From Ptychodera flava (taxonomy: Eukaryota > Hemichordata > Enteropneusta > Ptychoderidae), in assembly GCF_041260155.1 (NCBI RefSeq), contig NC_091934.1, positions 40,487,194-40,551,193 on the forward strand: a stretch of 64,000 nt of DNA, in the 5' to 3' direction. A program made the position numbers and the translations under genes. A model generated the notes under the pieces. It worked only from the letters and a program-made list of their open reading frames with translations, was not told where the DNA came from and did no database searches. This document shows positions 59,601 through 64,000 of the stretch, in pieces. How positions within the stretch are numbered: position 1 is the stretch's first letter; each line of letters starts with the position of its first letter.

Positions 59601-61761
59601 TAACTATTAATGATTTCACAGCAACCTTTCAGCTGCTTTATTTTTCAGTCAAAAAATTATGTTTGGAATGTGACAGTTTATGCAAATTATTGATAAATGG
59701 AAAGACTGACCACTTTGTTAGGTGTGTTCTACATCAATGACAGGGCTGCAATAATTTTTGGAAAAAAGCTTGAAATTGAACTAAAAAAGTCACAATTTGC
59801 GACAGAGTAGCTAGTTGTCACCATCATTGACAGAATTTTGTTGATATCTACAATCCAAACAAAGCAATAGAGAAACAAAACAGTACTGAAAATATCAGCA
59901 GCTCCACTGTTATGTAACCATTTCATTGAACCTTTGATGTTTCCCTCAACTTTTTAACATCTGTTAACGTGTCTCTTTTTCCTTAGAATGCCTTGGAAGA
60001 GAAACAGAAACTGGAACGCGTCACCAAGAACAGCTTTCCGAACGTTCCTGGAAAAATACCCAAATACAACATGGATGAGCATGTCAAGCGAAAATTTTAT
60101 GATGCCAATGGAATGTAGGTAGAATATTAGAAATGATGAAAATCAGAATAACCAATGGCAGTACTTCCATTCAAGCACAGACCTTTGAGAAATAATGAAA
60201 GCATCGTTCAAATAGCAGTAAAAATTGGTCAGTGTGTGGTGGACATACCATTGCCAAGGATACTGTATCCAGCTGGTAGACTAACCTTGCCATCACCAAA
60301 ACAGCTTGTATAACGGTATGGTGTAACAGTGAGGCATTGAGAGAAAAATTGAAAGATATCATGTAAACGGGAAAGTGTGTAGAAACTGCACTAATTGGTT
60401 TCAGAGCAGGAAGTTTTAGTAATCTGCCACCAGCACACAATGTCTACCATACGGACTTTGACTTGAGATATCTGCTTGTGACTCTGATTGCAGGGTTGTT
60501 GCAATATATGATGATTTATTCACCAAGGAGCAGCTTGATGCCCTCCATGCGTACCTGTCATCAGTGGAGGACAATTTCTTCTTTGGTGATGCAGACACAG
60601 GGGCCCAAGAAGACAGTGACAACGTTGCATGGATTAAAGGTTTTCCAGTACGTGACATCCATGACTTGTGATAATGAATCCCTTCCTGTCCACGGGGGAC
60701 AAAAGCAAAATTTATTTTTTATTTGAATCCTTGATGGACTAGGAGGGGGTAAATTGTTGCTATTATTATATAGTTTTGGCAACACCAGTGAATTTGTAGA
60801 TGTAGAAAACATCTGGGGCCACAACACTGGATAATGGGACACATTATCAGCAATAATCTTAGGGTATGACGTCACAAAATTTAACTTGTATTGACAAAGC
60901 TATAGTATAATAGTGTCTATAGGGTACATGTATTGCAAGGAATTATTGGATTGATCTAATGCTATTAAATTTTTACCAAACTTCAAGTTGTCAATCAATA
61001 TAGATATTTTTTCATTAGGAAACTTCTCAGGATGGGACATCTCAGGAACACCTGAGCTTCAAGGAGTATGGATATAATATTGTCAACCAATTTGATTAAA
61101 AAATCAAATGTTTATGACTAATTTTCTGTCCATATTTTATCTTTTGTATTCATCTTTTGTTCATTGTCACCAGTAGGGTAGAGAGGTGAGGACAGCAGTA
61201 AAGTTCAGTGATCAAGCACATCTCTACATCTGATTTAAATCCGATTGGTTGCCCACATCTGACCCTATTATCTCTGTGGTTATATGGAAATTAACCTTTT
61301 TCATATGGTTATTTGAAATATCACCAAAAATGTATTCAATACAAAGACAGGTTTAGATATTAATTGATAATATGCCTTAGGAAATAACCGAGTTGCTTGG
61401 TTACAATTTACACTGTCATATCTCTTGATTTCTTCATGGAATTTTCAATCCAGGGAATCCTGCACAGGGCTAAGTGAAATATTTTTAACAGTATGTTCTA
61501 GGCTCACATTGCTGTTTATCTGTCATTGTCAGGTGCAATTATCAAAACAATTGAGATTTGTTTTCGATATGATTTTGTACATCATTGTGTCACTCTTTAC
61601 AGTGTGATTCATTTGTGAAGAGTAATGTCTGGGACGTTGTGTTTCAAGTCGCCAAGCACGTCAGCGGGGGCAAAGAAGGATGGTATCCGTATGATGTGTC
61701 GTTGAACGTTATCAGAGCCGGCGATCACACTCGCATCCATGAAGACTGCGGGGCTTTTGAA
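55911..61761 (+). CDS. Tandem-fold 2OG/Fe(II) oxygenase-like protein, copy 2 (partial)
   Basis: Exons 55911-56618, 59987-60114, 60494-60647 and 61603-61761 match exons 1-4 of copy 1 in length (exon 1 is one codon longer, NETDHS for NGTHS) and phase, with intact donors and acceptors. No frameshift or stop is seen. The N-terminal fold again has E-x-R in place of HxD, so that loss predates the duplication. The C-terminal HxD (IHED) is kept. Differences at the exon 3/4 junction (FS-L to FP-C) and near the motif (DCEAFE to DCGAFE) are in otherwise conserved stretches. The exons with the distal His and Arg lie past 64,000, or are lost; a transposon-like element starts in intron 4 at 61,978. Confidence 0.82.
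56845..58552. mobile_element. 1.7-kb PIF/Harbinger-like element with internal satellite
   Basis: Inverted ends of about 45 bp (GGGAGCATTCAGTTTTTACA; the other end GGGAGCGTTCAGTTATTATG). Target duplication TAA at 56842-56844 and 58553-58555. Copy 1 has the empty site TTTAATATTG at about 32,476. Several GGGGGGTCA blocks lie inside each end. The middle is an array of about 180-bp units (57,290-58,150). Confidence 0.87.
57290..58150 (-). repeat. Internal tandem repeats, about 4.5 x 180 bp
   Basis: CATAGACTCC recurs at 57419, 57600, 57779 and 57969. Units share TGAAATTCCAAAATCCAATT, CCCTAGTCTAATCAA and CACAGATTTACCTATT. Their inverse complement is the unit of the array at 62,335. Confidence 0.85.
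59987..60114 (+). CDS. Oxygenase copy 2, exon 2
   Basis: 128 nt, acceptor TTTCCTTAG, donor AT|GTAGGT, as in copy 1. Confidence 0.82.
60115..60493 (+). other. Intron 2 of copy 2, 480 bp shorter than in copy 1
   Basis: CAGACCTTT joins directly to GAGAAATAATGAAAGCA, whereas copy 1 has about 480 extra bases (34,140-34,620) at this point. Confidence 0.7.
60494..60647 (+). CDS. Oxygenase copy 2, exon 3
   Basis: 154 nt, acceptor CTGATTGCAG, donor CCA|GTACGT. Encodes VVAIYDDLFTKEQLDALHAY. Confidence 0.83.
61603..61761 (+). CDS. Oxygenase copy 2, exon 4
   Basis: 159 nt, acceptor CTCTTTACAG, donor GAA|GTAAGT. Keeps DHTRIHED. Confidence 0.85.
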
Positions 61762-61977
61762 GTAAGTGACGCAATGAAAATGAATATGTCTGCATGCAAT
61801 GCTACTGCAGTGTTCATGGGACTTAAAGGTATACAGTCACCTGTAATCTAAATATGCCCATATATGGTCAAAGGGGCGTTCCTTGGTATTCAAAATACCC
61901 ATGTGAGGGCGCTGTTTTTGAAAAGCAGACACCCACTTAAAATCTGGGATTTGTTAGATTTTCTCTTTCCATGGTAA

Positions 61978-64000
61978 GGGACTGGACATAAATTACAGGG
62001 GGTGGGCCGTTGTTTTTCGAAACACCGCTGCATCAAAAATAGTGACCCTTCAAAAGTTCATGCACAAAAATTAGTGACCCTCCCCCTTATCCGTGCATGA
62101 AAATAAGTGACCCTCCCCTCCCCCCAACAAACCCGCAATGTGTTCAAGACCTCCTTCTGACTTGCTATACTTTTGAAGTCCCCTCCCAAAAGGAAGGCAA
62201 AATGCGGCCGATATAACGCTTTGTCCAACAAATATCAAATCATATGTGTGTGATAATTCATGTAAATGTACTTTGCTTGAAGTGGCAGGTAAAAAGTGCA
62301 TGCATGTACAAAAAATGTAATTTTTTGATTTCATCAATAATGTTGATTCACTATGCATGGCAGCCTATGATGAAACTATGAATATTTTTTTCCAATACAA
62401 AACTAGGTAAATCTGTGCATTTATGTACACCTAATTATTAGTATTAATGTTCATGACTAGACTACAGTGGTTTCAAGTCAATGGTTGTGCAAGAAATTTG
62501 ATTTTGGAATTTCACTGAAATGTCCATTCACAATGCATGGCAGCCTATGATGAAACTATGAATATTTTTTTCCAATACAAAACTAGGTAAATCTGTGCAT
62601 TTATGTACACCTAATTATTAGTATTAATGTTCATGACTAGACTAGAGTGGTTTCAAGTCTATGGTTGTGCAAGAAATTTGATTTTGGAATTTCACTGAAA
62701 TGTCCATTCACAATGCATGGCAGCCTATGATGAAACTATGAATATTTTTTTCCCAATACAAAACTAGGTAAATCTGTGCATTTATGTACACCTAATTATT
62801 AGTATTAATGTTCATGATTAGACTAGAGTGGTTTCAAGTCAATGGTTGTGCAAGAAATTTGATTTTGGAATTTCACTGAAATGTCCATTCACTCTGCATG
62901 GCAGCCTATGATGAAACTATGAATATTTTTTTCCAATACAAAACTAGGTTAATCTGTGCATTTATGTACACCTAATTATTAGTATTAATGTTCATGATTA
63001 GACTAGAGTGGTTTCAAGTCAATGGTTGTGCAAGAAATTTGATTTTGGAATTTCACTGAAATGTCCATTCACTATGCATGGCAGCCTATGATGAAACTAT
63101 GAATATTTTTTTTCCAATACAAAACTAGCTAAATCTGTGCATTTATGTACACTAATTATTAGTATTAATGTTCATGATTAGACTACACTGGTTTCAAGTC
63201 AATGGTTATGCAAAAAAAATTTGATTTTGGAATTTCACTGAAATGTCCATTCACTATGCATGGCAGCCTATGATGAAACTATGAATATTTTTTTCCCAAT
63301 ACAAAACTAGCTAAATCTGTGCATTTATGTACACCTAATTATTAGTATTAATGTTCATGACTAGACTACAGTGGTTTCAAGTCAATGGTTATGCAAAAAA
63401 AATTTGATTTTGGAATTTCACTAAAATGTCCATCACAATGCATGGCAGCCTATGATGAAACTATGAATATTTTTTTCCCAATACAAAACTAGCTAAATCT
63501 GTGCATTTATGTACACCTAATTATTAGTATTAATGTTCATGATTAGACTACAGTGGTTTCAAGTCAATGGTTGTGCAAGAAATTTGATTTTGGAATTTCA
63601 CTGAAATGTCCATTCACTATGCATGGCAGCCTATGATGAAACTATGAATATTTTTTTTCCAATACAAAACTAGCTAAATTTGTGCATTTATGTACTGCCA
63701 ATTATTAGTATTAATGTTCATGACTAGACTACAGTGGTTTCAAGTCCATGGCTGTGCAAGAAATTTGATTTTGGAATTTCACTGAAATGTCCATTCACAA
63801 TGCATGGCATCCTATGATGAAACTATGAATATTTTTTTTCCAATACAAAGCTAGGTAAATCTGTGCATTTATGTACACCTAATTATTAGTATTAATGTTC
63901 ATGATTAGACTAGAGTGGTTTCAAGTCAATGGTTGTGCAAGAAATTTGATTTTGGAATTTCACCGAATGTTGATTCATTATAGGGTACATTGTAGGCTAT
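61978..64000. mobile_element. Start of a satellite-bearing element, cut by window end
   Basis: GGGACTGGACATAAATTACA then GGGGGTGGGCCG, preceded by TAA (61975-61977), resembles the end of the 1.7-kb element, as do the AGTGACCCTCCCC blocks that follow. The tandem array within it is inverted relative to the 1.7-kb element. The other end lies past the window. Confidence 0.6.
62335..63985 (+). repeat. Tandem array, nine 180-182 bp units
   Basis: GCATGGCA(G/T)CCTATG recurs at 62355, 62535, 62715, 62896, 63076, 63258, 63440, 63621 and 63802. Units differ by few substitutions and A/T-run length. Neighbours share variants (CTAGAGTGG versus CTACAGTGG; TTGTGCAAG versus TTATGCAAA), which points to local amplification. 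Confidence 0.92.

Larger units (their letters stand above)
48642..61824 (+). repeat. Right arm of large direct segmental duplication
   Basis: Collinear with 26,346-36,750, beginning ATCAATTTGCGACC. It is longer because of insertions at 49,377, 50,400, 52,927 and 56,845 and of 51,040-52,640, which has no left-arm counterpart. Confidence 0.8.

Noticed and set aside
1..64000. tRNA, rRNA and CRISPR arrays
   Set aside because: No cloverleaf-like segments with A and B boxes were recognised; the regular repeats found are directly adjacent tandem units or transposon arms, without unique spacers.

Overview
This window is an AT-rich animal nuclear sequence. Its coding sequence is split into short exons by kilobase introns with GT/AG borders, it carries many microsatellites and non-autonomous DNA transposons, and it contains a TMED6-type p24 cargo receptor gene. 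No bacterial features (operons, ribosome binding sites, CRISPR) are present. The style suggests an invertebrate deuterostome such as a hemichordate or cephalochordate. That placement is inference; only 'metazoan' is well supported.

Layout. 1-3.9 kb: intergenic, with a 101-bp tandem array. 3.9-5.6 kb: a small three-exon minus-strand gene for an unrecognised protein of about 89 residues, with a promoter-like region at 5.55 kb. 5.8-8 kb: a foldback transposon and a 760-bp tandem duplication. 12.1-20.3 kb: a four-exon minus-strand TMED6-like gene whose exons join in frame to 246 residues. 20.4-26.3 kb: intergenic, with microsatellites and an interspersed repeat.

26.35-64 kb is dominated by a large direct segmental duplication. 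The left arm starts near 26,346 and the right arm near 48,642. Each arm carries one copy of a gene for a secreted or ER-lumenal protein with two tandem 2-oxoglutarate/Fe(II) oxygenase-type folds. Copy 1 is complete (seven coding exons, 31,519-40,431, 549 residues). Copy 2 shows exons 1-4 (55,911-61,761); its remaining exons lie beyond the window. The N-terminal fold has lost the iron and 2-oxoglutarate ligands, while the C-terminal fold keeps them. Between the copies lies an unrecognised minus-strand gene (about 41.0-47.7 kb), recognised only as exons with consistent splice phases.

Because the arms are paralogous, each later insertion can be compared with its empty site in the other arm. This identifies several transposon families with exact target-site duplications: two near-identical 740-bp elements, a 1.4-kb element and a 1.7-kb element (all with 3-bp TAA/TTA duplications, PIF/Harbinger-like), a 132-bp foldback with a 9-bp duplication, and a 1.86-kb hAT-like element with an 8-bp duplication (outside the aligned arms). 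The 1.7-kb element carries internal tandem repeats of about 180 bp; the inverse complement of this unit forms the nine-copy array that ends the window. The least expected structures are very small palindromes (18-42 bp) with CA...TG ends between 7-8 bp direct repeats, found at five places.
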